DNA from: Rhopalosiphum padi
Lineage: Eukaryota; Arthropoda; Insecta; Hemiptera; Aphididae
Length of the DNA: 64,000 nt
Direction: 5' to 3'
NCBI RefSeq assembly: GCF_020882245.1
Contig: NC_083598.1
Span: 36,989,858 to 37,053,857 of the forward strand
The position numbers and the translations under genes are program-made. The notes below the pieces were generated by a model that saw only the letters and a list, made by a program, of their open reading frames with translations, made no database searches and was not told the origin of the DNA. Of this stretch, positions 45,566 to 57,079 are shown piece after piece; position 1 is the first letter of the stretch; each line of letters begins with the position of its first letter.

Positions 45566-46289
45566 TAATTTGTTAGAAAAGTCACAAATAAATGCCTTTT
45601 CTCTTTTACCGATATGAATATGAATATTTTCATGTCTCATTCAAAATGGCAAAATTCTTTTGAAATTAATGATACCTACATTACAGATATTGCATTTTTC
45701 ATGATAATCCCTAGAATGAAATTTATATGAATCAAACTGTGCTAAAACACAGTAACCACACACATTACATGTTAAAGGCTTTTACTTTAAATCAAATGTT
45801 TCCCAAATTCATATACCTAATTAATAAATTCTGATTGATTTTGGATAAGAACTTCCTTCAAATTATATATACTTACAAATTAAATTATTTTGTATATTAA
45901 ATGAAGAATCATAATTATTATAACTGCACATTATTATGTAGATTATAATAAAAATAAATTGATCAAACATACCTACATGACAAAACATTGTTTTACGAGT
46001 ACTTTATTATTCAATACTACATTTTGTACATTAGTTTAAATTAAATTTTTTTATTAATTTAAGTTTATATTAAAAGGAATTAGAACTATCAGAAGTTTGA
46101 AATTTGTGTGCATATTCACATCTCTTTATAATTTAACACATTTATATAATATGTTTAAATGTGTATATACCAACCTATATGTAACATACTATAATATGTT
46201 TAACAATAAATTAGATATGTTTATTAGTCATACAATTTAGAATTATGTTAGTTTTTGTATAGATGACATTTTAATGATGTTTATTAAAT

Positions 46290-47097
46290 CAGTGGCGTAA
46301 TTTGAGGGGGAGCAAGGTGGGCATTTGCCCCTGTCTGATTTTAAAAGCAGCCCAATGGGCCGGTGTTCGATTTTTGCCATTTAACCATTATTATATTTTT
46401 ATTTGGTAATTTAAAAAAACTGTATATTAAAGTTGTATAAGAAGTTGCATAGTATTGTTCTATATTTGTATCAATTGTTATGTATATTTTGTTAGTGTCT
46501 TTGTAAAATAAGAACTAATTACTAATATAATAACTACTTGGAGTCTTTTTGTAACAAGTCAAAGAATATTTTTTTTTCAAAACTATTTTATTGTAATACT
46601 TTATAAAACGTTAATATTTCTCGTTTCTTGATATAAATAATTATTTAATTGGTATTTAATAAAAATATGTTCGCAATGTAACTATAAGATAAGAATAACA
46701 GTGTTGGGTAATTTTCCACACCGCCTTCATTATTAAACGACGTACAATAAAATTGTCCGTATTGTTTAATAACTTTATGAGGTATTACACGAGGCGCGTT
46801 TTTTTTATTGTGGTGTCCCCAGTAGACCTAATCCACATCGTAAGCGAGAACGCATCATAATATGCAGGTGCGTATTTAAGTAGGGGCGTAGTGACGTCAA
46901 TCATTAATATTTTTCACAACAAATGTGTGCCATAAAGAAAATATAGAATACTATAGTATTTATTTTACATGGTGTTCTATAGGTATTAACAGTTTCACCA
47001 TTGTGCGGCGTAGAATAATTTTTTAGTTTTTTTTTACTGAGGGGGAGGCGGCAAAATATGTGTTGCCTTTATCCTAAAATTCCTAAATACGCCACTG
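46290..47097. mobile_element. 808-bp element with CAGTGGCGTA inverted ends
   Basis: The left terminus is CAGTGGCGTAATTTGAGGGG. The right terminus (TCCTAAATACGCCACTG) is its inverted copy, CAGTGGCGTATTTAGGA. The interior has no open frame of interest. It contains a GTGACGTCA site near 46891. The ends resemble hAT-type termini, but I cannot find an 8-bp target duplication, so the superfamily is uncertain. It is probably a non-autonomous DNA transposon. Confidence 0.55.
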
Positions 47098-47364
47098 ATC
47101 ATATGAATGCATTCAAATAATAAAAAAAAATATACAACAACTTAAACTATAACTATGTAGATATTAATAATATAATATATAATTTATTTCAATAAGGAAA
47201 CCTAGGAATAAAAATACGATTTTCGCTATTGTATAAGCTACAAAAACGGGTAATGTGTATAATATGTGTGTTGCCGGCCGGCGATAGTCAATGTGTTGGA
47301 TGAGTGGATGAGAGATGAGCGCTGATGCGTAAGGGGACAACTAAATAAAAATTATACTATAAAA

Positions 47365-48262
47365 CAAACACATCCTGGTTACACTTGATGAGCTTCTTAT
47401 TAATGCTGCAAATCTATTCCTCCTGGTTGAGTTACAGCCAACACATTTCCCATCATCTTTGTGACAAATTCTTCTTCACTAATAAATATTATATATAATT
47501 TACTGTACCTACTACGATTCTAAAAATTATAATATAATACAAACAAATCCTTTCGACAGTTGATATTAAGATGAGATTCTTATTGATGCTGCCAATCTTC
47601 CTCCGGGTTGAAACAAAGCCGAGTGCCGACACATTTTCCATCAGCTCAATGACAAATTCATCGTCGGTGAGTAGTCCATGATCCAGCTAAATGTTTGGTT
47701 CCTATAAAACTTCAACTAATGTGCAGATTAAATGTAATTTAAACTTATAGAAAAAACAATTTTAATATTTCAGAAATCTGTGTTGGTGTTCTTTTATTTT
47801 TGAATTTAAATTAATTTTAAATTTTATATTCATAATTTATCAATTAAAAATGTAAACAGGAACTAAGAAGATTATAGTATTTGCAGTTTAACTTTCTGTT
47901 CGGTGGCCACCTTTTAAATTCCTCACTCTCTTTTATAAGAAAGTTAAACAGCACAATAACTATAAAAAATATAAATTTAAACATATACAAAGACGAACTA
48001 GCTATGTGATAAGAAAAAATATTGAAAAAATTGGTAATTTATCAACGTATTATTAAAATAAAAAGAACACCTAAAAACGGTACAGTATATTATCTGAAAA
48101 AATCAAAAAAAAAACTAAAAGTTAAATATAATTTAAGTAAATATTCATAATATACTGTACTACTGTTCAAAAAATTATAGTATTAAACAAACACAGCCTT
48201 GCGACACTTGTTATTCAGATGAGCTTCTTATTGATGCTGCCAATCGTCCTCCGGGTTGAAAT
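47365..48262 (-). repeat. Three diverged direct copies of an unrecognised unit
   Basis: Copies lie at about 47365-47485, 47540-47695 and 48183-48262, all in the same orientation. The shared core is AACAAACACA...GATGAGCTTCTTATTGATGCTGCCAATC, followed by CTCCGGGTTGA. Read on the minus strand, copies 1 and 2 carry related peptides (SEEEFVTKMMGNVLAVTQPGG and TDDEFVIELMENVSALGF), which suggests decayed coding sequence. All copies have stops. The family is not recognised. Confidence 0.5.
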
Positions 48263-50435
48263 TATACAAGGATATAACGTAATTATTTCAGTTTTGTTAT
48301 TTTCCCGATATTATTGCGAGATCTGAATTTTTTTGTTTTATTTTACTATTTACCACCCAAAGTACCAAATAGATCATATTTGCTACTAGAATTCATGACA
48401 AACAGAAAATAAACTACATAATTGTTTATGTTAATTGTTAATTTTTCGCTACGTCCAGGATCTAAGGTTTACTTAACGACTTTATTTTATTCTTGGCAAT
48501 TTCATCATTAATGCATGGTCGGTAACCTTTTTGAATTCTCAGGCCACATTCACAAATTAAAAACAGTTTGCGGACCAGAAGAAATAAAAATTTTATTTAA
48601 TTATTTACTAAGGAAAAAATATTATCTAGAATTTTAAAATAATAAAATATAAATAAAAAAAAAATTTCAGTGTTTTAGAATTTAAAACGGGTCGTATATA
48701 CAATAACCCGCTGGTTGCCGACTACTTCATTGGACTGGACGATCGGAAATAAAATATAGGTCTATCATCGGGGGTAACGGCTTATAGAAGTCAATAAAAA
48801 GTAAATTTATTACTACCCCGAAATTATATAGGACAATTAACCTACGTAAGTATTCTTCAACGCTTTTCGGCAAAAATCAAGCTGTGCCATATTAAAGTTC
48901 AAACGTGCACCGTCACCGAAGAAACAGCTAGTTTATTTCTTCATTCGTCTTCTTTACGCTTCGGAATGAAATTATTGAAATATTTTATGAAAATGAGAGT
49001 ACTTGTCATGTACTGAAGGCTGTTGTTTGACGACTGTTCAATAAAATTATAAGAATCGTTAATCGTCTCCTACAAATGACGACGATTGTCGTTTGCCATG
49101 TATGATAAATATTATAATAATGTTATTTTATAGAACTCTTTGAGATTTTATAGGATTTATTATTATATTTCAGCAGTCTTGCATACGAAACTTTTGGTAT
49201 TTAATTAATTTCATACGTAAAATCATAATAATTGTATATTATCTGGATATTTTTTTTAAATTATAATTTTATAACGGTTATTAACGGTTTTATACGGTTT
49301 GGCTAAACTAAATGATTAATAATTTTAAAAATATTTAAAAGTTTAATGATTAAACTGATATTACATACTAAATAGTTAATAGATTATGATCCATTACATA
49401 TAATAAAGAATAAGGACTTAAAAAATTAATAAAATTAATTTCTAAATACAAGCAGTTATTCACATTCAACTCGTTATACACATGTGACTATATCATTCCC
49501 GTTTCAGTACCGTCCTGTTTAGGAATAATACATTAATACATACCTACTCATATTTTTTTTACTGATTTTAAAATCAATCGAAAAGTTCTAATTAATATGC
49601 TCAGATAATTTGCGATACTAATATATATATAATAAATGCATCTATTTATGGTATTATTATTTATACATTTATTAGAACTTCTTATAATATAATTTGTTGG
49701 ATCTTGGATAGGTATCTTATAAAAAAAAACAACCTAACTAGAAACTAATTAAATAATTCATAATATTTTTAAAATGATGTCTGTATATTATATAGAAAAT
49801 GCTTATATGAAGTGACAATTCAAGTATCTTCGTTATTCATTTTTGAGTTACTCAAAATAAAAAACAAAATCGATTTAGTCAAAAAATTTTTTTGGCATAA
49901 AAATTGGTTTTTTTTTTTTTGTTTTTCTTTTCCGACGCCTTTTATAACTATTAGGAATTTTTTATTTATGTTATAAAATTATAAAATATAAATACATTTT
50001 TATTGCTCCGTTAGGCGATGACAAAAAAACACCATTTTTAAAATCAATACATATTACATTCATTGTTCGACTAAGAATTTAAAAAAGTTCGAAGAAACTA
50101 TTACTTTATTTCGTTGTGTACCTCGACAGTTGTCACACTTAGTTTCTTTACGAAATACGGATGTATATTATGTATCAAATTATAAATTTGATTTCAACAA
50201 TAAATCTTTCAATCTTTGAATAGGTACATAAACAATTAAAACAATGATTCTCACTTCTCAGCGAAGATTGTTTATAAAACTGTATAAACGTTTATTTCTA
50301 AGTATATTTTATAAAATATTTATATTTATGGAACAAGTGTCATTTAGAAAAATGGTTTTTTGGAACAAAATATGATACTCCGTCTTTATCAATGTCTAGT
50401 GTTGGCGACTTGGCAGTTGGCGATAATGCCGATAA
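48263..50435. other. Intergenic region upstream of eEF1B beta
   Basis: AT-rich sequence with no recognised exon or repeat family. A slightly more GC-rich part lies at about 48680-48960. Confidence 0.5.
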
Positions 50436-50458
50436 TCTTTTTTCTCTCTTTCTTTTCC
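50436..50458 (+). promoter_or_regulatory. Pyrimidine tract, candidate TOP transcription start of eEF1B beta
   Basis: A run of 23 pyrimidines lies about 120 nt upstream of the eEF1B beta start codon. Messages for translation factors usually begin with a C followed by a pyrimidine tract (5' TOP), which places them under TOR control. I infer that transcription starts in or near this tract. No intron is evident between it and the ATG. Confidence 0.4.
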
Positions 50459-50578
50459 AACTCGAAACTTGTAACAGTTGTAACGTGTTGAGTTTTTATT
50501 TTCAAAAAAGTAAGAACTTCCGAAATAATTAATACTTCGGACTGACGTAACACGTTAGGAAACATATTAAAATACACG

Positions 50579-51954
50579 ATGGCTGCCGTAGACTTAAAAA
50601 CCCCGCAAGGCGTGCAATTCCTCGAAAACTACTTGAGCCTGAAAAGTTACATTGTTGGGTAAGCAGCTAACCTAAAAACCATGAGTACTCAATGCTCACT
50701 TGGTGTACTAAAGCGTTCGTAATGTTCGTATATTATTTTTTGGTACACATGTTTCAGATACGAGCCATCCACGGCTGACGTTGATACTTTTGCCGCAATT
50801 CAAGCACCCCAGGCCAAGACGCCTAATGTGCTCAGGTGGTACAACCACATCAAGTCGTTCACTGACAAAGAGCGCACCCAGTTCCCAAACAAAAAAGCCG
50901 AGTTCTCAGCATCTGCGGCTAGTGCTGCGAAACCGGCAGATGATGACGACGATGTAGATCTATTCGGTTCCGATGATGAAGACGTACTTATTGCATTTTT
51001 ATTTAATATAATAATAATTGATTTACCTACCTGATATTAACTTATTGCTTTACTATTGGTTTAGATTAGAATGTGTTGAGGCTTCAGTGGTGTAAATCTT
51101 TTTTTATTTTTTTGTATAAAGGGAGCAAACCGAGCAATTTATCAGCCACCACCCACCCACCATCATTAACTAATAATAAAAAAATCATATATTTTTTTTC
51201 AAAGTGTACAATCCCAGATAAATTAAATTGTACCAACAAATTAGTAAGACACCACAAAATTATTTTTTTTGGTTGTGGTGTAGGAGAAAGTTTATCCATG
51301 TCTCTAAAATGTCTATCACTGATTGGTTTATCGATTTACAATCATATGATACTTATATGCTCAAATTTTAAAAATATCAGTCTTAAAATGCACATATCTA
51401 TTAAAATGTGGCCCTCGTGTTAATTTAATTTTAGTTAATAAATAATTAAGTTAATACTACTCATCTATAATATTCTTCAATTAAATTTTAATTGTATTCG
51501 TTTTATTTTTTTATGTTATTTCAATTGATAATATGTTTCCAGGATGAAGAAAAAGAACGCATTAAACAAGAAAGACTAAAGGCTTATGCTGAAAAGAAAG
51601 CCACCAAAAAAGTAATTATCGCCAAGAGTAGCATTGTACTGGATGTTAAACCATGGGATGATGAAACCGATATGAAACAATTAGAAACACAAGTCCGAAC
51701 CATTAACATGGATGGTTTAGTGTGGGGAGCTTGTAAGTGTTAAATAAATATAATTTCTGGAATTTATATTTTTATTATAATTTGGTTGTTATATTACAGC
51801 AAAATTAGTCGAAATTGCTTTTGGTATCAAGAAACTCCAAATTATGTGTATTGTAGAAGATGATAAAGTATCTGTCGATGCTCTTACAGAAACCATCCAA
51901 GAATTCGAAGATTTTGTTCAATCTGTGGACATTGCTGCATTCAACAAAATTTAA
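50579..51954 (+). CDS. eEF1beta: Elongation factor 1-beta (eEF1B GDP/GTP exchange subunit), complete
   Basis: This subunit reloads eEF1A with GTP after it delivers aminoacyl-tRNA. Exons are 50579-50658, 50758-50983, 51543-51732 and 51800-51954, giving 651 nt or 216 aa plus TAA. Residues 1-75 or so form the GST-C-like N-terminal domain (LENYLSLKSYIVGYEPSTAD). An acidic linker follows with DLFGSDDED, a typical casein kinase 2 site. The C-terminal exchange domain starts near 130 (VIIAKSSIVLDVKPWDDETD), continues with NMDGLVWGASKLVEIAFGIK, and ends DIAAFNKI, as in the whole family. The donor after exon 2 (GTACTT) is weak, but exons 2 and 3 join in phase exactly where the family expects continuity. 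Confidence 0.97.
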
Positions 51955-54900
51955 GATATTTTAATTCTTAGATATTTGTCAATTTACTTCAGAAACATGA
52001 AAATATAAAGCCAATTAATTTTTAACTAATGAAAGTTTTATAATTATTTTATTTTTTTGTTGTTCATAAATCATAATTTATATTTGCAATGAAATAACAA
52101 CAATAATTGTACTGTTATTGATATCCACAGTTTAATAATAATTTATAATTAAATAAATTATAGTAACATGGCCTCTAGCAATCTAAAATGCTTGCCAATC
52201 ATTAACTAAGAGTTAATGCCACAATCTTTAAACTAAAAGCATTATATTATTCTTAGTTCATAGTTCTAAATTTCTAATTGAAAAAAATGTTATTTATTGC
52301 AAATAATAATAGATTTAAAAAAAATTGCATTTTCGTGATACTTATCACATCAAATGAATGCATCATGATTACATAATTAATATAATATTTATATTAATTT
52401 ATTATTGGGTTTTCTGAAAAAAAAAATGAATATGATGCAACATTTGTTATTTATTATTATTACCACTGAATAGATATAATATTACATTACATTTTTGATT
52501 ATCATAGAACTTCTGTTACATGTCACTTAACGACTAACATTATTATCGTAAGTAAATCATGCATAGAAGTTGCAGATCCAAATTATTGGTATAGTGGTAC
52601 ATGGAATAGAGCATGTTCTATTTTTAGAAAACATGATTAGTCATGACTAGAATTGACTGATGAGCAAAAATAATTTGTTTTGACTATGATTTATCAGTGT
52701 GCGGGTTTTCACTGAATTACATGTGTTATTTTTTTAATTAGTCATAATAAAGCTGCCTAAGTCTACTAAACAGTTTTGGTTTGCGGCTGGCCTAACATTC
52801 ACGTAAGCAAATTAAAATAACTACTTTTTTCAAATTATTTTATTTTATCATCATCATATATAGTGTATATTAATATTATATACCAATTCATAAAATATTA
52901 AAATTAGTATAGATGTAATAATTAGAAATATAAGCAAGATTTTTGTCCATCACTCTCTTGGTCCTGTTGAATGAGGTTTTACTGTGTATATTTTATACAA
53001 TTTATTCAAATTTTAAAGTTCTTGAACTCTTGTATTATCTATATAATTTTATTATCTAGACCACCCTAAAAATCATTAAAATTATATTAGTATTGAAATA
53101 TTTTCAATGTAAGTGGGCAGTCTGCGTTTGGGCGAATTGCTTTTTTAGTTTTTACCTGCATGATAAAGGTAGTTTTTGAGCGAGACAAACTGAACTTGTA
53201 TTATCGTGTATTTGTGTTAGTTAATTTATGTAAAATATGGATCTTAAAATTGAATATATTTTTAATAAAAAACGAAATAAACAATGCATTTTAATTGAAA
53301 ATTATATTTTTCGTCGATCTTACCACTTTTTTTTTCTTTATAATGATTATACAATCTATACTTTATAGCATAATAAGTATAAGTGACAAGTGACAAAAAC
53401 TAAACATGATAAAGCGTGATTAAGAAGTCGCCCACTAGTGACTCTTTGCGTGATCTTACCACTTTAAAAACCGGGTCTTTTCGTTTTCTGTGTACTAACA
53501 GAAGGTATACCGAGTGTTTTAGTAAATTCTACCATCGATAAAATACTATCTTTTTCAAATAATAATAAACATAAATCATAATCACAACCAAAAGCTGATC
53601 ATAATTTAGCTGTTCAGTGTAGAAGAATAGAACCGCCGTCAAAAGGAAATAAGGTCGCCCAAACACATTACAATGTTTTAAAATCAATCGTCTCCGCAAA
53701 CACATTATGCTAAATTGCCAAAACTCATTGCAATATTTAAAAATTCGCTTAACAGTTAACGTCCGTGTAAGTTGTCGATATTTATACACATTTTTTTAAA
53801 TTATTGTTTTTAAATTTTCTTATTGCCATCTATCAAATGCCGAGAGTTTCATTTCACTCCAGTGAAAAATTATTGTTTAAAAACCATTGATATGGTTAGG
53901 TATTGTTCTTTAAATGTGTTATGTGTTTGCTATCTTTCTAACACTATAATAATTACAAATACATTTTTATACAAAATGTCAATATGAAAGGGATGTGAAA
54001 AGAGATAATTGATTTAATTTTGATTTTCCACTTGGAAAACCATTTTGAAATTTGCGGAGCCGGTATATTATGACTGACGAAAGAATTGCCGCCTGCCTAT
54101 GTCGTACTTCTTCAACGCAAGTACCTATAAGGCTCTATAGTATCTACTTAGCTAGTAGTAAATTTTCGGAGTTTGGAATATCAGCCACAGAATTAAATAA
54201 TTTTAATTTTTTAATGATTTATCATTCTGTGTATCAGCTATGTAAATTTTATAATGGTTTGGTGATATTCGCTTGATCGTTTCAATGATAATTTGAAATA
54301 CTCTTGCTTAGATTTGAAATTGCGATGATAGGAAATCTCCTTGATAGACGAGGAATGAGCGGTCTTATAGATACGATTTAATCAACAAGTAGAATTGAGC
54401 TGGCAGAAACTTTTTAATTTAAAGAGCAAGCCACTAGCCAGTGTATGGCACACTCGGTCAAAAGCTTGGATAGCCGATAGGTACGTCTAAGAATACTTCC
54501 GGGCAGAAGTTTCTTTTACACAAACAATGAGGCTATTTTTATTAACAATTCGGTGGAATGAGTGTTTGTTATCATTTTTGGGACTTAAGAGTGGGTCTGA
54601 TTCGTTATAGCATAACTTTTTAAAAATAATTTCCCTAATACCTACTGATAATAAGATTTATTGGTCTGTATCAGGAAGGGTAATTTTTTAGTTTTTAAGT
54701 TTGTGTAGGTATACAAATTAAGAATGACTACGGTTTCCAAAATAGTGGAAAGTAGGATTATTTCAACATACAAATATAAATGTAAGTGAAAAGTACAACA
54801 GATTTTTTAAGAAGATGTTTGAATATCTTGTTTGATATTTTGTCGTGCTCGGGTGATTTTTTACTTATAGTTTTTGTATCAATTGTTTTACTTTATTGGA

Positions 54901-55290
54901 CAATTATTTGTGTTTGGTAGGGATTGACATACTAATATAGGTAACAGGCTATTTAAGAGGACGCCACACGGGCGAAAATACCGTACAATAACATGCCAAT
55001 TTTGTTCCAATAATACGGCTTACTGAATGGTTTTAGAGCAAAATACCTTAATTAAAAGTTGTAGAGGATAGTTATACATATAGAGTGACGTAACAAGACT
55101 CAATTTTTGATATTTTTATTTTTTTTACCAATTAGCATCTGAACTAGTACTTAAATATTTAGTAAAATAGTATGTAAACTGCTTGGTTTAATATTCAAAA
55201 TAAGATTTTGAAGATGCAAAAAAAAAAAAATCATTTTGACCACTTTTAGGAGTATTGTGGAATAGGGTCGATATCATGTATTTTTAAAAG
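51955..55290. other. Intergenic region between eEF1B beta and the THAP/SWIM locus
   Basis: AT-rich sequence. A short direct repeat GATCTTACCACTTT occurs near 53316 and 53452. From about 54955 the sequence becomes more complex (ACGCCACACGGGCGAAAATACC and following, here ACGCCACACGGGCG), which may be the edge of the composite element that continues to 57080. No coding exon recognised; a 74-codon open frame at 54052 has no family resemblance. Confidence 0.45.
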
Positions 55291-55291
55291 C

Positions 55292-55306
55292 GGCGGGTTT
55301 CCCGCC
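55292..55306. promoter_or_regulatory. E2F-like inverted motif
   Basis: GGCGGGTTTCCCGCC is a perfect 6-bp inverted repeat around TTT and contains the E2F/DP consensus TTTCCCGCC. It lies 9 bp left of the CRE-containing repeat and about 200 bp upstream of the THAP-like ATG, so it probably belongs to the same promoter. Factor binding is inferred from the motif only. Confidence 0.4.
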
Positions 55307-55314
55307 ATTTAATT

Positions 55315-55332
55315 GTGACGTCACTCCGCATG
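55315..55332 (+). repeat. 18-bp inverted repeat with CRE palindrome, left copy
   Basis: GTGACGTCACTCCGCATG includes the full cAMP-response palindrome TGACGTCA (55316-55323). Its exact reverse complement occurs at 57062-57079. The two copies bracket the THAP-like and SWIM-like exons. Each sits upstream of one of the two opposed coding units, so they could be duplicated promoters or the ends of one element. Confidence 0.8.
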
Positions 55333-55508
55333 TTCTATATCACCCGTGCGCCGTGCGGTCATGCATTCGCGCTCAATATTGTTATTTGTAGACTGTTGTT
55401 TTCATGATTCATCAACATCTCCGACTTTGAATGTGCTTTAATTTAAACACTTTATTTTTTAACAATTTAATTTTTATCATTTGATATTTATTTTAATAAT
55501 TTTACACA

Positions 55509-55577
55509 ATGGAAACAAACAAACTTAAAAATAGCGTTTATAAATACTGCTTTGTTCCACTTTGTAAAAACACAAGT
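55509..55577 (+). pseudogene. THAP-like zinc finger first exon, isolated
   Basis: The open frame from ATG 55509 reads METNKLKNSVYKYCFVPLCK then NTS and meets a perfect donor GTAAGT at 55578. YKYCFVPLCKNTS is the usual start of insect THAP domains (C-x4-C spacing here), which are found in P-element-like transposases and many multi-copy aphid proteins. If not spliced, the frame ends after 14 more residues. I find no following exon with the remaining zinc ligands, so this is probably a stranded fragment. It lies 13 bp from the end of an oppositely oriented exon. Confidence 0.45.
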
Positions 55578-55590
55578 GTAAGTACTATAC

Positions 55591-56268
55591 CAGATAGCTT
55601 TGGTTTTTTCCAATAACAATCAACTGACTCTTCACTTTTTCTATGTAAATACATAAGAAATGCTAAGCTATGTTTACATCCACCTAAAAGTTTAATAAGA
55701 AAGAATAATTTTAAAAACTAGGTATAATTTTACATAAATATGTACTTTAACCATAATACTTAAAATGTATACTTTTAAATAATTAGGTATAATTAGTATT
55801 TATTAATATAAAATATGTTTTTTACCTAATGAAGCTGCACAGTCATCACAATTAACATCCACAATTTTCTCTTCCTCTTCATCCACAGTTAAAGCTACTT
55901 TATAGTTTTTCTGTCTTACTCTATGTTCTGGACATATTTGTCCTTTAACTAAACAAATATTTCCTTGGCGCAATAGTTTGACATATCCAATAGCTGAATC
56001 ACCATAGCTTTCTCGTGTTGATCTATATACAATTAAGTAGGTACTTAATTTGAGTTTTGTACAATATTGAAATATAGCCACAAGTAGTAAGGAAGGTATT
56101 ACCTATTGAAAATGTTATAAGTGTATAGCAAACTTACCTTTGGGCTTTTGATCCTCTAAGCTCAGGATCATTAAAACTATCACTGTTTTTTATATAATCA
56201 TTAACCATGTATATATTTATTTTGGGTATATTACTAGCACAAGCTTTATCAAACAGTTTAGTTGACAT
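55591..56268 (-). CDS. SWIM-like zinc finger protein of an aphid multi-copy family, 3'-truncated
   Basis: Three exons run leftward: 56268-56138, 56022-55826 and 55683-55591, with GT-AG introns and matching phases and no internal stop (about 140 residues). The product starts MSTKLFDKACASNIPKINIY. It contains STRESYGDSAIGYVKLL, then DVNCDDCAASLGGCKHSLAF with a SWIM-like set of ligands (Cys102, Cys105, Cys112, His114), then EESVDCYWKKPKLSG, and ends at a donor GTATAG. I recall similar proteins in aphids that continue into a YqaJ-type nuclease, but that recollection is not checked. No later exon appears to the left, so the gene is cut off or its remaining exons are unrecognisable. The start at 56268 is the first ATG in frame. 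A separate upstream exon is possible. Confidence 0.6.
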
Positions 56269-56460
56269 TATAATTTTTAAGATAGAAAATAACTGTTTTA
56301 TACCATAATGAATTGTTCAAAAAAAAATAAAGATTTAATGTTATATAGAAAAACAATATTTTATCACTGCCACACATTAAAACAAAACATCAATAATTAT
56401 TTTAAACGTTTAATCATCATACGGAATTTCAAGTAGGAATCTATTTTTAAAATCATTGTA

Positions 56461-56609
56461 ATACTAATAGTATTAACGTGGTGGTGAGTGGTGAGGCTAG
56501 CAGGGCCTTTGCCCGTGGCCTCGCAGCTCAAACCATGTACTTTTTTTAATATAAAAGGGCCTCGTAGTATATTTTTCTCAAGGACTCGCAAAAGCTAGCA
56601 CCGGCCCTG
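56461..56609. mobile_element. MITE-like remnant, one clear end
   Basis: The right end GCTAGCACCGGCCCTG (56594-56609) reads CAGGGCCGGTGCTAGC inward on the minus strand, a DNA-transposon type of terminus. The other end is not clear; GGTGAGGCTAGCAGGGCC near 56480 may be related. It sits upstream (5') of the minus-strand SWIM-like gene. Confidence 0.35.
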
Positions 56610-56903
56610 AATACTTACTCGTCTATTGTATTATTATTACTATTACTATTTGTATTTCTATTCGCCATGGTCATTGCGACACTACTCCTAATAAATTAAA
56701 TATTATTTGTTTTATACCTAATATTATATTATTATAATATATAGGTGTATATTTAAAATACCTACTATAAGTTATGAATAAATAGTTAAACACATCTACA
56801 TCTTATATAATAATGCAGTCCATAAACACTAATTTTGTTATTATTAAGGGTTTTTTTTTGTTATGTTATATTATGTAACTAATCAGCCCCATCAAAAAAT
56901 ATT

Positions 56904-56919
56904 CCTGGATTCGCCACTG
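56904..56919 (-). mobile_element. Solitary hAT-like terminus
   Basis: CCTGGATTCGCCACTG is the inverse of CAGTGGCGAATCCAGG, an end of the same general type as those at 46290, 47097, 61258 and 61516. No partner end was found nearby, so this is a truncated element. Confidence 0.35.
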
Positions 56920-57061
56920 AATTTATATGCAGTAGAATAATATAATAATCGTATAAAAGTGACATCCTAGCACCTAACTGGGCTTAGGTTGCTTAAACAA
57001 GCAAATTGCTTTGCCGGATTGTCGAGTAAACAATGCCTCGCCGCGGTGCCGCGGCAGTCGT

Positions 57062-57079
57062 CATGCGGAGTGACGTCAC
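57062..57079 (-). repeat. 18-bp inverted repeat with CRE palindrome, right copy
   Basis: CATGCGGAGTGACGTCAC is the exact reverse complement of 55315-55332, with TGACGTCA at 57071-57078. It lies in a small CpG-rich island (about 57010-57120) about 560 bp upstream of the BCCIP start and about 800 bp upstream, on the other strand, of the SWIM-like ATG. It may therefore serve either gene. Matching sequence does not extend beyond the 18 bp. Confidence 0.75.

Noticed and set aside
51073..51423. 116-codon open frame in an eEF1B beta intron
   Set aside because: It lies wholly between exons 50983 and 51543, and no conserved sequence is visible.
54052..54276. 74-codon open frame
   Set aside because: No motif, repeat or splice signal supports it.
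56617..56669. Asn-rich minus-strand mini-exon (MTMANRNTNSNSNN) with GTAAGT donor, as first exon of the SWIM-like gene
   Set aside because: No acceptor in the right phase and without a stop was found before 56268, so the link could not be supported.
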